From an uncultured bacterium (GTDB taxonomy: Bacteria > Bipolaricaulota > Bipolaricaulia > UBA7950 > UBA9294): 35,270 bases of DNA. The stretch covers positions 1 to 35,270 of the forward strand of contig CAJVYM010000013.1 in the NCBI GenBank assembly GCA_913009415.1. Reading direction: 5' to 3'. A program made the translations under genes and the position numbers. Shown here one piece after another: positions 1 through 6,920 of the stretch. Below the pieces are notes generated by a model. The model ran no database searches and had not been told where the DNA came from. It saw only the letters and a list, made by a program, of their open reading frames with translations. The first letter of the stretch is position 1, and each line of letters opens with the position of its first letter.

Positions 1-164
1 GCAATTATCGGTGATGGTAGAGGTTGAATGTAAAAGGATGGAAGTAATAAAAGAAAAGAGGATGGTACTTAAAAATGCTAACTTCACTGATTGATTTCAC
101 TCTGCACTTCTATACCAAAACCAACCGTTAGGCGGTGGGTAAGTGCATAAACTGAGGAGTAAGA

Positions 165-920
165 ATGCAATTTACTAAACCAATACAGGTTTGGCTTCAT
201 AAGGCCTTAGACGAAGACGGAGAGGCCGGTTACCATGCTTGGGTTTTTCCCTATCTTGGCTTTGCTACTTGGGCAGAGACGGAACCTCATGTTCTCGAAA
301 AAATCCCCCAGAAGCTGTTAGATTACTTGCAGTTTCGCTACCAACATGACTTTCCCCCGCAAGACGTTTCCTCGCCATCAGGACAAGCGCAAGTAGAAGT
401 TGTCGAGAGAGTTATTGGAAACGAGATTCTCTTCAGTCCGGATTACAAGCCGGCTACACCTCAGTTTGTTGATGAGACCATTGCCTTGCTTCACGCCACA
501 CGAACAGAACTTCTGGAAGCAATAAGTGAGTTGGCGGATGCTGTTTTGGATTGGGATCCACCGTATCGCCGCTTTCCGAGTTGGGCGCGGTGGCGCACGA
601 TTCGTCAGATTCTGGCTCACCTTGCTAATACCGAGACTCACTACTATTTATCCTGCATCGGCATTAACACTGAGATTTCACCTGCTTCCGAGAATGCGCC
701 GTGGCAGGAGCATCTGTCTCGCCATCGAGAAGCGACCATGGAAGCACTACACACCTTGAAAACATCCCATAATCTTGCGAGGATTCGCTTCTATGATGAT
801 GGTGCGTGGTCAGTGCGGAAGGCCTTACGTCGTCTTGTATGGCACGAACGTCTTCACACAAAGAGCATCCGCCGAATCATCAAGGATTATTGGGCTCAAC
901 GCGATAATCTTGCCGCCTAA
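165..920 (+). CDS. DinB/YfiT-like four-helix protein
   Basis: A 251-residue protein. The C-terminal two thirds (about residues 100-245) look like the DinB/YfiT-like fold, a four-helix bundle that usually binds a divalent metal through three histidines. Candidate ligands are His in ILAHLANTETHYY (mid-protein) and the two His of LVWHERLHTKS near the end, which match the usual first-helix and last-helix positions. The first 90 residues are not typical of the family and resemble small HicB-like or DUF domains only loosely. The start is supported by a GAGGAG ribosome-binding site 6-7 bases before the ATG. It is a single gene followed by an intrinsic terminator. Members of this superfamily include thiol-dependent transferases, but the substrate here is unknown. 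The fold call is fairly sure; the function is not. Confidence 0.7.
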   Translation: MQFTKPIQVWLHKALDEDGEAGYHAWVFPYLGFATWAETEPHVLEKIPQKLLDYLQFRYQHDFPPQDVSSPSGQAQVEVVERVIGNEILFSPDYKPATPQFVDETIALLHATRTELLEAISELADAVLDWDPPYRRFPSWARWRTIRQILAHLANTETHYYLSCIGINTEISPASENAPWQEHLSRHREATMEALHTLKTSHNLARIRFYDDGAWSVRKALRRLVWHERLHTKSIRRIIKDYWAQRDNLAA

Positions 921-930
921 CCATGCACGC

Positions 931-967
931 AGCGGACTCGCTTCCTCTACGAGCCGCTAGTGTTTTT
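931..967 (+). terminator. Intrinsic terminator of the DinB-like gene
   Basis: Stem AGCGGACTCG at 931-940 and CGAGCCGCT at 950-958, with one bulged A and a 9-base loop, followed by a T-rich run (GTTTTTGTTG). It starts 10 bases after the stop codon of the preceding gene. Confidence 0.65.
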
Positions 968-1386
968 GTTGTGCTTCTAAGATACCTTAAGGTAAGCAAT
1001 CAACTGATGCAAATCTTACAAGTTAGTAGTAGGATATAGTTGCTTTGAGCTGTTCCATTTCCCACGCAGGGCTCGTAACCCACATTGATAATCCATGTCG
1101 AGTGAAGAGCCACCCAAGGCAAAGAACGAGGGTAAAGGCACTGTTCATAGATCGATTCCAATAGTCCTGGGCTCAGTGCACTTCAATCGTACAGTCAATT
1201 ACTCCATTCGACAGCTCATCGGATTCTGTTCTTCGTGTCCTTCGTGCTCTTCGTGGTGAATTATCTTCGACCACCGGTCGTGCTTCGCACCCGGCATCCG
1301 TCCAGTGCGAACCGATTTAGAAGTTGCTACCCACTCCTGTCTGCCTCGCCGGCACAGGCAGGCGAAACGACAAGGAACCAAAGAAG
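968..1386. other. Intergenic region with no supported gene
   Basis: About 420 bases between the DinB-like gene and the RelE promoter. It holds the 9-bp tandem repeat at 1231-1257 (listed separately) and a short hairpin, CTGCCT at 1341-1346 pairing with AGGCAG at 1356-1361 around a GC-rich loop. The open frame reading leftward across 1199-1423 is a by-product of the repeat. I see no coding signal. Confidence 0.5.
1231..1257. repeat. Three 9-bp tandem units (CTTCGTGNN)
   Basis: CTTCGTGTC, CTTCGTGCT and CTTCGTGGT follow one another without a gap. Read on the minus strand they give the peptide HHEEHEGHEE. Strings of this type recur in intergenic DNA of unrelated bacteria and often produce spurious ORFs; that is from memory, not from a search. 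Confidence 0.6.
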
Positions 1387-1414
1387 TTGACAGTTCTCGT
1401 GTTCTGACTATAAT
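1387..1414 (+). promoter_or_regulatory. Consensus promoter of the RelE/Phd operon, leaderless layout
   Basis: TTGACA at 1387-1392, a 16-bp spacer, and TATAAT at 1409-1414. The toxin ATG is at 1422, only seven bases after the -10 box. Transcription should therefore start at or within a base or two of the start codon, giving a leaderless mRNA. No Shine-Dalgarno sequence lies before the ATG. Confidence 0.8.
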
Positions 1415-1421
1415 TGTGGTC

Positions 1422-1748
1422 ATGATGGCATCGAGACGCCGTTTTGAGTTGGTCTATGCGCCGGAAATGAAGAGGCATCTACGGGTAATTGAGCGCAAGT
1501 ACTATGGGCTGATTCGCCGTGAGATTGCGGCACAGTTACAATTCGAGCCGTCTGTGGAAACAAGGAATCGAAAACCTTTGAAGCGCTCTGTGTCCTTTGA
1601 ATCGGAGTGGGAGATACGTTTTGGGCCTAACAATCGGTTTTGGGTGTTCTATGAGGTGAATCAAGAGCGAGGGGAGGTTTACATCCTGGCCATAGGGGTA
1701 AAACGAAGGAATCGATTGTACATTGGTGGAGAGGAAGTGGAGTTATGA
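1422..1748 (+). CDS. RelE/ParE-like toxin of a toxin-antitoxin pair
   Basis: A 108-residue basic protein of RelE/ParE-type length. The core 'FRPNNRFWVFYEV'-like strand (here FGPNNRFWVFYEVN) and the closing strand VYILAIGVKRRNRLYIGG resemble the family's central beta-sheet. The upstream part of the open frame (from 1305) covers the promoter, so the start is set at ATG 1422 or 1425. The gene overlaps the following Phd/YefM antitoxin by ATGA, so the two are translationally coupled. Here the toxin gene comes first, the reverse of the more common order and the reverse of the second RelE/Phd pair at 33.3 kb. Whether it cleaves mRNA at the ribosome (RelE) or poisons gyrase (ParE) cannot be told from the sequence. 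Confidence 0.75.
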   Translation: MMASRRRFELVYAPEMKRHLRVIERKYYGLIRREIAAQLQFEPSVETRNRKPLKRSVSFESEWEIRFGPNNRFWVFYEVNQERGEVYILAIGVKRRNRLYIGGEEVEL

Positions 1749-2011
1749 AGATAGCACCAGTTGCAGAAGTGAAGGCGCGGTTTAGTGCATATTTAAATGC
1801 AGCCAATGAAGGGCCGATCATCGTAACCCGATATGGGAAGCCGGTGGCAGTACTGCTATCGGTAGGAGACGAGGAAGAGTTGGAACGATTGGTGTTGGCT
1901 TACACGCCCAAATTCCGGAAGATATTGGATAGGTCGCGGCAACAGATTCGAGAAACAGAGGGTATAAGACACGAGGGATTTTGGGAAGAGATGGAGGCAG
2001 AGAGACCATAG
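1745..2011 (+). CDS. Phd/YefM-type antitoxin
   Basis: An 88-residue protein. The N-terminal half has the Phd/YefM DNA-binding pattern: VAEVKARFSAYLNAA, then PIIVTRYGKPVAVL. The C-terminal half is charged and probably disordered until it binds the toxin. The start codon overlaps the stop of the toxin gene (ATGA). Antitoxins of this family neutralise RelE-like toxins and repress their own operon as a complex. It is expected to act on the promoter at 1387-1414, though no clear palindromic operator is visible there. Confidence 0.85.
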   Translation: MKIAPVAEVKARFSAYLNAANEGPIIVTRYGKPVAVLLSVGDEEELERLVLAYTPKFRKILDRSRQQIRETEGIRHEGFWEEMEAERP

Positions 2012-2334
2012 CGAGACACGCAATCGGCAACGGTGTTTCTGCTCTTGGGGGAAGTGCGGGCTAACCCGCCCATGAAGCTGCTGGCATGATGCGTCCATTT
2101 CGAATCGAGTTTGAAGGTACGCTGTATTCCCCACAGCACGAAGGAACTCTAAGCACACGCTTTTTCTGAATGGCAGCAATGCGCTTTCTTGACGTTCGAG
2201 GAAGAATGCGACTCACCATCGCTTTGCGGAAGCAGAGAGGAAACCCTGATCGTACCTATCGCAGGAGAAGGCATCTGCGAGGGACCTCGTTCAGGTGTGT
2301 CGTTGGCCAGGTTAGTATCCCCAAGGTAGCGTGA

Positions 2335-2360
2335 CAGACAAGCCATGCATGGCTTGTCTG
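2335..2360. repeat. 26-bp perfect palindrome
   Basis: CAGACAAGCCATG is followed directly by its exact reverse complement. There is no T-run after it, so it is not a typical terminator. It could be a REP-like hairpin, a protein-binding site or the scar of a mobile element. Confidence 0.7.
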
Positions 2361-2388
2361 CCGCGTTGCGACAAAGCTCACAGAACAA

Positions 2389-2439
2389 CGTTGGGCACCC
2401 CTGTGGAATAGGATTCCACAGGGCAGGCAGGACCCAACG
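2389..2439. repeat. Two-tier stem-loop
   Basis: An inner perfect hairpin has 11-bp arms, CCCTGTGGAAT at 2399-2409 and ATTCCACAGGG at 2413-2423, around a 3-base loop. It is enclosed by outer arms CGTTGGG (2389-2395) and CCCAACG (2433-2439). It sits only 38 bases after the 26-bp palindrome, so the two may be parts of one REP-like unit. Confidence 0.65.
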
Positions 2440-2493
2440 CAAGACCATGTTGGGACCCGTTACCTTGTAGGGTTGCCCAGCAAGACGTTGGCC

Positions 2494-2547
2494 TTGGCAG
2501 GGAATAAGGATGGTGTATAATGCTGGTGTATACAGTATTGGAGGTGA
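2494..2547 (+). promoter_or_regulatory. Promoter, direct-repeat operator and RBS of the RHH/VapC operon
   Basis: TTGGCA at 2494-2499, a 16-bp spacer, and TATAAT at 2516-2521. The nonamer TGGTGTATA occurs at 2511-2519, over the -10 box, and again at 2524-2532. The second copy runs into the palindrome GTATAC. Two copies 13 bp apart over the transcription start fit binding by the RHH antitoxin for autorepression (inference). The ribosome-binding site GGAGGTGA is at 2540-2547. Confidence 0.65.
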
Positions 2548-2550
2548 GAC

Positions 2551-2784
2551 ATGATACGAACGCAGATATACCTTACAGAGCACCAACGAGAGGAACTGGC
2601 TGCTATTGCCAAGACCGCAGGGAAGAAACAGAGCGAGCTCATTCGAGAGGCCGTGGATCGCCTCATCGATCAAGCGGGCCACAATCGGCGGGAGGCGACC
2701 TTGCGTGAGGCTGCCGGACTCTGGAAGGACCGTGCGGATCTTCCCGACTTCAAGACAACGCGGGCCGAATGGGACAGGGACTAG
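2551..2784 (+). CDS. Ribbon-helix-helix antitoxin (VapB type)
   Basis: A 77-residue protein. The N-terminus MIRTQIYLTEHQREEL followed by KKQSELIREAVDRLID is a classic ribbon-helix-helix DNA-binding domain: the beta-strand is residues 2-8, followed by two helices. The C-terminal tail is charged and contains Trp residues typical of the part that wraps around a PIN toxin. A GGAGGTGA ribosome-binding site stands 3-4 bases before the ATG. The gene overlaps the downstream VapC frame. It is likely to repress its own promoter through the repeated TGGTGTATA sites just upstream. Confidence 0.85.
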   Translation: MIRTQIYLTEHQREELAAIAKTAGKKQSELIREAVDRLIDQAGHNRREATLREAAGLWKDRADLPDFKTTRAEWDRD

Positions 2785-3170
2785 TCGTGCAAAGGTCAAT
2801 CCTTGTCGATACGGACATTCTCGTCGATTTCCTTCGCGGCTACAGCAAGGCTGTGACCTTTGTCAACGCCCACTCCGCACGGATCATCCTGTCATCCATC
2901 GTCGTTGCGGAGTTGTACGCAGGTGTGAAAGGAGATGCGGAGCGCACTGCCCTGGATAACTTCGTCTCCCTGTTCCGTGTTGTCCCCGTCAATGCGGAAA
3001 TTGCGAAGGCAGGAGGACTATACAAGCGCGATTACAGCAAGTCACACGGCGTGGGTCTTGCAGACGCAATCATGGCTGCCACCGCTGAAGCTGAAAATGC
3101 AGAGCTGAAGACTCTCAACACCAAGCACTACCCTATGTTGAAGGGCCTCAGACCAGCCTACAAGAAATAG
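2769..3170 (+). CDS. vapC: VapC-type PIN-domain ribonuclease toxin
   Basis: A PIN-domain toxin of about 130 residues. The acidic active-site residues are in place: Asp in ILVDTDILVDF near the N-terminus, Glu in VVAELYAGV, and Asp in GLADAIMAATA, followed by the usual late motif LKTLNTKHYPML. VapC enzymes cut tRNA or rRNA with Mg2+ and are neutralised by the partner antitoxin encoded just upstream. The start is uncertain: ATG 2769 lies inside the antitoxin gene, while GTG 2787, two bases after the antitoxin stop, gives a more typical N-terminus. Confidence 0.88.
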   Translation: MGQGLVVQRSILVDTDILVDFLRGYSKAVTFVNAHSARIILSSIVVAELYAGVKGDAERTALDNFVSLFRVVPVNAEIAKAGGLYKRDYSKSHGVGLADAIMAATAEAENAELKTLNTKHYPMLKGLRPAYKK

Positions 3171-3485
3171 AGGGAGAATCAGTCTCTCCAGCGGATACGG
3201 ACAAGCTACGCCGCTGAATTTCATGTTGTTGTCTACCGCTCCTTCCAACTTTCCGATGCACAACGGCGCAACAACGCTGGGGGCAGACCTTCACTCTTGG
3301 TGCTTCTGCGATGGCGACCGATACTTGCAGACTTAGGACACCCTCTTAGTATCACGTACCTCTCTCCCTTGGAATTGCTGCAGGTGTAACGCCAAGTTCT
3401 ACTTGATCTGGAGGGCGACCCGACAGGTCTAGAACCCGTCCCGCAAGCTGTACTGAGGTTTGGGTAAGCGTTGTGTCCGAGCTTC
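3171..3485. other. Intergenic region with nothing identified
   Basis: About 315 bases after vapC. A short GAGA/TCTC hairpin follows the vapC stop at once. No gene, tRNA or convincing terminator is seen. Confidence 0.4.
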
Positions 3486-3525
3486 TTGCTTTTGTCGTTG
3501 CCTGAATATAGACTGCTTTCTAATC

Positions 3526-4077
3526 ATGAAAACGAAAGCTGTTGTTGTTTCGCTTGTTCTTCTCTTGTTGTTCAGTCCCCTGATCCCTGCTTTTGCACAA
3601 TCAGCGGACATAGATGATCCAGCTTTACATTGGGCTGCGATTGGGACCGGTGCGGCCATTGGCCTTGCGTTGGACACCTACATCGGATTCATCGCGTTCA
3701 GTGATTCGGAAACACCTCTACTGCAACAGCTCGCGGTGTTTGTCCCTACGGCTGTTGTGGGCATGGCTTCATCGATGCTGACTACAAGTGGATTCTTCCA
3801 GATTATGAGTGCAGAGGGCGACAAATGGCTTTCGCTGTTTATCGGTGCGCTTGGGGGGATGGTGGAAGGAGCCATAATCGGTGGCCTGACTATGGGAACC
3901 CTTATGGGTGCAAACTATGCCGTGGATCCAAACTTCATCAACACAAGTGGCGAGTGGAACAACGCCTGGGATGTTATGGGCCTCGGTATCTTCGGAGGCG
4001 GACTATTCGGAGCACTTACTGGGATCCTTCCCGGCGCAATAGCGGGGCTTATCCTGCAGATAAGCCTTCATAGATAG
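3526..4077 (+). CDS. Small exported or membrane protein of unknown function
   Basis: A 183-residue protein from ATG 3526. The N-terminus (KTK then a hydrophobic run ending PAFAQS) looks like a signal peptide cleaved after AFA at about residue 24. The rest is rich in Gly and Ala with three or four hydrophobic stretches (around AAIGTGAAIGLALDTYIGF, FVPTAVVGMASSML, FIGALGGMVEGAIIGG, and the C-terminal GLGIFGGGLFGALTG). These suggest a glycine-zipper-like integral membrane protein. There is no ribosome-binding site. A weak promoter (TTGCTT at 3486-3491, TATAGA at 3507-3512) ends 13 bases before the ATG, so the message may be nearly leaderless. I do not recognise a family. Confidence 0.6.
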   Translation: MKTKAVVVSLVLLLLFSPLIPAFAQSADIDDPALHWAAIGTGAAIGLALDTYIGFIAFSDSETPLLQQLAVFVPTAVVGMASSMLTTSGFFQIMSAEGDKWLSLFIGALGGMVEGAIIGGLTMGTLMGANYAVDPNFINTSGEWNNAWDVMGLGIFGGGLFGALTGILPGAIAGLILQISLHR

Positions 4078-4431
4078 ACCTTCATTCCTTACGCCACACG
4101 AACCTCGATCTACAATCTCGCTTCGCCCGCTTGAGGCCTTGTCGCGGCGCACATCCTCAATGTGGAGCAGATACACCTACGGAAAGAGGAAGTAGACAAC
4201 TTTAAAGGTAACATCTATCGACCTGTATCCGAACTCTGACATCCTCTCTAGTTTTCTTCTCTCCATCCTTTTCTTCACTCTCATTTCTTCCTCCGTGGGA
4301 ACAGTCCCACCACGAACTCCTGCAATCTATGCAGACTCCTTTGGACTGCGGATTCCATACCAGAAAGGCCAAATAACAGCGCATATGAAGTTGCAACCGC
4401 GGTCAAGCAGCGTTCCACGAGGGCCTTGACG
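4078..4431. other. Intergenic region with nothing identified
   Basis: About 350 bases between the membrane protein and the ABC ATPase promoter. The only structure seen is a small hairpin, GTGGGA at 4295-4300 pairing with TCCCAC at 4305-4310. No coding signal on either strand. Confidence 0.4.
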
Positions 4432-4460
4432 TTGGTGCCATCGAACTGAGAACGTATACT
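4432..4460 (+). promoter_or_regulatory. Probable promoter of the ABC ATPase gene
   Basis: TTGGTG at 4432-4437, a 17-bp spacer, and TATACT at 4455-4460. The start codon is at 4500 with a GAGGGG ribosome-binding site before it. Confidence 0.5.
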
Positions 4461-4499
4461 GAATCTGAGGGCCGAATCCGTATACCACGAGGGGAAATT

Positions 4500-5261
4500 A
4501 TGTCCGAGATCGTCTTAGAAGATTTGACCAAGCGGTTTGGGGATGTCACGGCTGTGGATCGGCTGAGCGCAACCATAAAGAGCAGGGAGTTCTTTGTCGT
4601 TGTGGGGCCAACTGCCTGTGGAAAGACGACGCTGCTAAGGTTGATAGCAGGCCTGTTGGAACCGGACGAGGGGAGCATCCTCTTCGATGGTCAGCCTGTA
4701 ACTCAGTTGGGAGCGCGACAGAGAGGGGTAAGGATGGTCTTCCAGGACTACGCTTTGTATCCACACATGAAGGTCTTCGACGAGAAGAGGTACTCCAATC
4801 TCAGTTTCCCGTTGAAGCTTCGGAAGACGGAAACAAGTGCAATCAAGAAAATCGTGAACGGCCTAGCCAACAGGCTCCAGATCAAGAAGATCCTTTACAA
4901 GAGAAAACCCCACCAACTCTCGGCGGGACAGAAACAGAAAGTGGCGATGGGGAGGGCGCTAGCCGTGCCACCAAAGATTCTTCTTATGGATGAGCCCCTG
5001 TCAAACCTTGATCCTCAGAGTAGGCTGCACGCCAGAGATGAAGTAAGAAAGCTCCATGATGAGCTCAAGGTGACGACCGTCTACGTGACTCATGATCTGG
5101 CTGAGGCCTTCACTCTAGCTGATAGAATGGCAGTGATGCGAGACGGGTCCTTCATCCAAACCGGAACCCCTCAGGAGATCCAGAAGAAGCCAATTGATGG
5201 TTTTGTAGAGAGCTTCGTCCATAGCTACAAGGAATTGTCCAAGGGGCTCTTTGACGCATGA
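4500..5261 (+). CDS. MalK/UgpC-like ABC transporter ATPase without the C-terminal domain
   Basis: A 253-residue nucleotide-binding subunit. Walker A is GPTACGKTT (about residues 38-46), the Q-loop is MVFQDYALYPHM, the signature is LSAGQKQKVAMGRA, Walker B plus D-loop is ILLMDEPLSNLDP, and the H-loop is YVTHD. The spacing and the DYALYPHM string are those of the sugar-importer class (MalK, UgpC, MsmX). Those proteins are usually about 350-370 residues with a C-terminal TOBE/regulatory domain, which is absent here. Walker A has Thr-Ala where Ser-Gly is usual, and the signature has Ala for the middle Gly. No permease or binding protein is nearby, so it must serve a transporter encoded elsewhere, or be a stand-alone relic. 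The start has a GAGGGG ribosome-binding site. Confidence 0.85.
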   Translation: MSEIVLEDLTKRFGDVTAVDRLSATIKSREFFVVVGPTACGKTTLLRLIAGLLEPDEGSILFDGQPVTQLGARQRGVRMVFQDYALYPHMKVFDEKRYSNLSFPLKLRKTETSAIKKIVNGLANRLQIKKILYKRKPHQLSAGQKQKVAMGRALAVPPKILLMDEPLSNLDPQSRLHARDEVRKLHDELKVTTVYVTHDLAEAFTLADRMAVMRDGSFIQTGTPQEIQKKPIDGFVESFVHSYKELSKGLFDA

Positions 5262-5510
5262 AGCTCGTTCTCCTCTGGCTAGAGAGTAACGCCTGATAGT
5301 CTACTATTCTCAAGCATTACGAACGTGCCAAGCTAATCAGGTGTGAAACGGTGCGTCCAGCAAACCCATTGCCAAGAGTCGGGTAGGTTTCCACGGTTGA
5401 TGGTCGGCTGCATGTCGCCGCCCTCTTGTCCGATGTGTTCTCCCCATGCACCCTTTCTCTTGAATGATTCGAGTGCCAGTATAGAGTCTTCTCTGACACC
5501 GGCAGGCCTC

Positions 5511-6185
5511 CTAGCGCTGATACGGCCGATCGCGAATCTTCTTTCGGACACCGTAGCAGTTGGCCTGTCGTCTCCATCCGATGTTCCCCATTGTCGTATA
5601 CATCCACCCCGGGATGATGGGCTTTGCCATGAGACGGATCGCTTCATCGGGCACGGGTTTGTTCTCCGCAAACGCGTCCACAGCAAGATCGAGTGCCTTG
5701 ATGATGTTACGGACCATCCCGCCTTGTTCCTCAAGTCGTTGGCCGGAGAGCGCTCCACCCATCCCCAGCGCAAGGCCGCCGGCCCACTCCAAGCCCGAAG
5801 CGTGGGCGAAACGTTGGCAGATGGACATAGCCACCTTGTTGTGCTGCGCTTCCGGGAATCCGCAGTTCGCGATGGCGACGAAATGCGTGCCCTTATCGAA
5901 GCGAGCCTCGGCAATTAACTCCATGGCCCGAATGACGGGTGCTGGGAGGCTGTCCACGTAGAGGGGGAAGGAGAGGATTATGAGGTCAGCGGTTTTGACG
6001 GCTTCAACAAGCGCAGCTCGCCCCTCGTCCGACTGAAGAGACATTCGGATGAAGATCGTTTCGCTGCTCCATCTTCGTGCTTCCATTTTCTCGATCACAT
6101 AGGCACCCAACGCTTCTGAAACACTCTTCCCGGGTGCCTTGGGACTGCCAACCAGGAGGAGAACGCGATTGCCTTCGCTGTTCAT
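5511..6185 (-). CDS. Flavodoxin-fold NAD(P)H/FMN-dependent oxidoreductase-like protein
   Basis: A 224-residue protein. The N-terminal VLLLVGSPKAPGKSVSEALG is the phosphate-binding loop of the flavodoxin/NADPH-dependent FMN reductase fold. It is followed by TADLIILSFPLYVDSLPAPVIRAME, the second FMN-contacting region, where the YVDSLPAP segment normally sits against the flavin ring. The C-terminal MGNIGWRRQANCYGVRK tail is shared by a group of NAD(P)H oxidoreductases seen in anaerobes. Its start codon overlaps the stop of the upstream Isf-like gene (ATGA), so the two are co-translated and probably act together in electron transfer. The substrate is unknown. Confidence 0.8.
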   Translation of the reverse strand: MNSEGNRVLLLVGSPKAPGKSVSEALGAYVIEKMEARRWSSETIFIRMSLQSDEGRAALVEAVKTADLIILSFPLYVDSLPAPVIRAMELIAEARFDKGTHFVAIANCGFPEAQHNKVAMSICQRFAHASGLEWAGGLALGMGGALSGQRLEEQGGMVRNIIKALDLAVDAFAENKPVPDEAIRLMAKPIIPGWMYTTMGNIGWRRQANCYGVRKKIRDRPYQR

Positions 6186-6757
6186 GATCTTACCCCCAGC
6201 TCGCCAAGTGCTGTATGCATCAGCTCATGGATCTCAGTCTCGCTTTGATCCTCATTCACCACCCACGCTGCGTGCGCTGGATTGTGCATGTTGATGGCGT
6301 TTCTGCCAATCAGCGTCTTGAAGATCCGCGCGCTCTCCTCATCTGGCTCGTGCACGATACCAACACCGAGGAGATTCGGTGCACGTGCGTAGCGCTTCTT
6401 GTGATGAACCTCTCCGTTGATCCTGGTGAAGAATGGGGAGATGAGACCTATGGAGCGGTCGAGCGCTTTCTTCAACTCGCTCGAATACCCACCGAAGGTT
6501 ATGGGTGTTACGTAGACAACAAGATCGCTCCCGACCATCTTCCGCGTGACCTCGCGTGCAGCGTCGTCAATCAAGCAAACCCCGGGGGTCTGTACCCAGC
6601 AACCAAAGCACCCCATACAAGGAGCGATCTCGATATCGCGCAAGATGAGGGCCTCGACCTCCCACTGCAACGACCGCAACTCGCGCACGGCAACCTCTTC
6701 TATACGATCGAGGTGTCGGCTGTCTTTACCCACTCCATTGAGCACAAGCGCCTTCAC
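6182..6757 (-). CDS. Iron-sulfur flavoprotein (Isf-like), flavodoxin fold
   Basis: A 191-residue protein with the flavodoxin-fold start KALVLNGVGKDSRHLDRI and the compact cysteine motif CMGCFGCWVQTPGVC. The spacing is CX2CX2CX7C, which in the Isf family binds a [4Fe-4S] cluster beside FMN. The later motif VVYVTPITFGGYSSELKKALDR is the usual FMN-side segment (TPxxxGxxSxxLKxxLDR). Isf proteins pass electrons from ferredoxin to oxygen, peroxide or other acceptors in anaerobes. The start is placed at GTG 6757: a GGGAGGA ribosome-binding site lies 7 bases before it, whereas the longer frame from GTG 6772 would contain that site. It is the first gene of a two-gene operon. Confidence 0.82.
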   Translation of the reverse strand: MKALVLNGVGKDSRHLDRIEEVAVRELRSLQWEVEALILRDIEIAPCMGCFGCWVQTPGVCLIDDAAREVTRKMVGSDLVVYVTPITFGGYSSELKKALDRSIGLISPFFTRINGEVHHKKRYARAPNLLGVGIVHEPDEESARIFKTLIGRNAINMHNPAHAAWVVNEDQSETEIHELMHTALGELGVRS

Positions 6758-6876
6758 TAGTATTCCTCCCACACATGAATCTCACAGAGTACAGCAGAAA
6801 CAATATCCCGAGCAAGCACGTACGGCATATGCAAACTTGACGACGATTGCTCTTTTGTTGCATGTTAACGTTGGCT

Positions 6877-6898
6877 TGTAAAGCGCGTATGCTTTACA
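6877..6898. promoter_or_regulatory. Operator-like inverted repeat between divergent genes
   Basis: Perfect 8-bp arms TGTAAAGC (6877-6884) and GCTTTACA (6891-6898) around 6 bases. It lies between the minus-strand flavoprotein operon and the plus-strand GNAT gene, 11 bases before the latter's ribosome-binding site. The shape is that of a repressor site, but no regulator is encoded beside it. Confidence 0.45.
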
Positions 6899-6920
6899 TG
6901 AGGGTTTAGGAGGTATGAGG

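Larger units (their letters stand above)
2012..2493. other. Intergenic region with strong palindromes, no supported gene
   Basis: About 480 bases between the RelE/Phd and RHH/VapC modules. It contains a 26-bp perfect palindrome (2335-2360) and a nested stem-loop (2389-2439), listed separately. The long minus-strand open frame across 2149-2799 runs antisense through the RHH gene and has no ribosome-binding site or recognisable domain. Confidence 0.5.

Noticed and set aside
1199-1423. Minus-strand 74-codon frame containing HHEEHEGHEE
   Set aside because: It is created by the 9-bp tandem repeat and crosses the RelE promoter. There is no ribosome-binding site.
2149-2799. Minus-strand 216-codon frame
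   Set aside because: It runs antisense through the RHH antitoxin gene and the palindromes, with no recognisable domain.
5333-5918. Overlapping frames on both strands downstream of the ABC ATPase gene
   Set aside because: They are shadows of the flavodoxin-like gene on the minus strand plus about 250 bases of non-coding DNA. No start signals were found.
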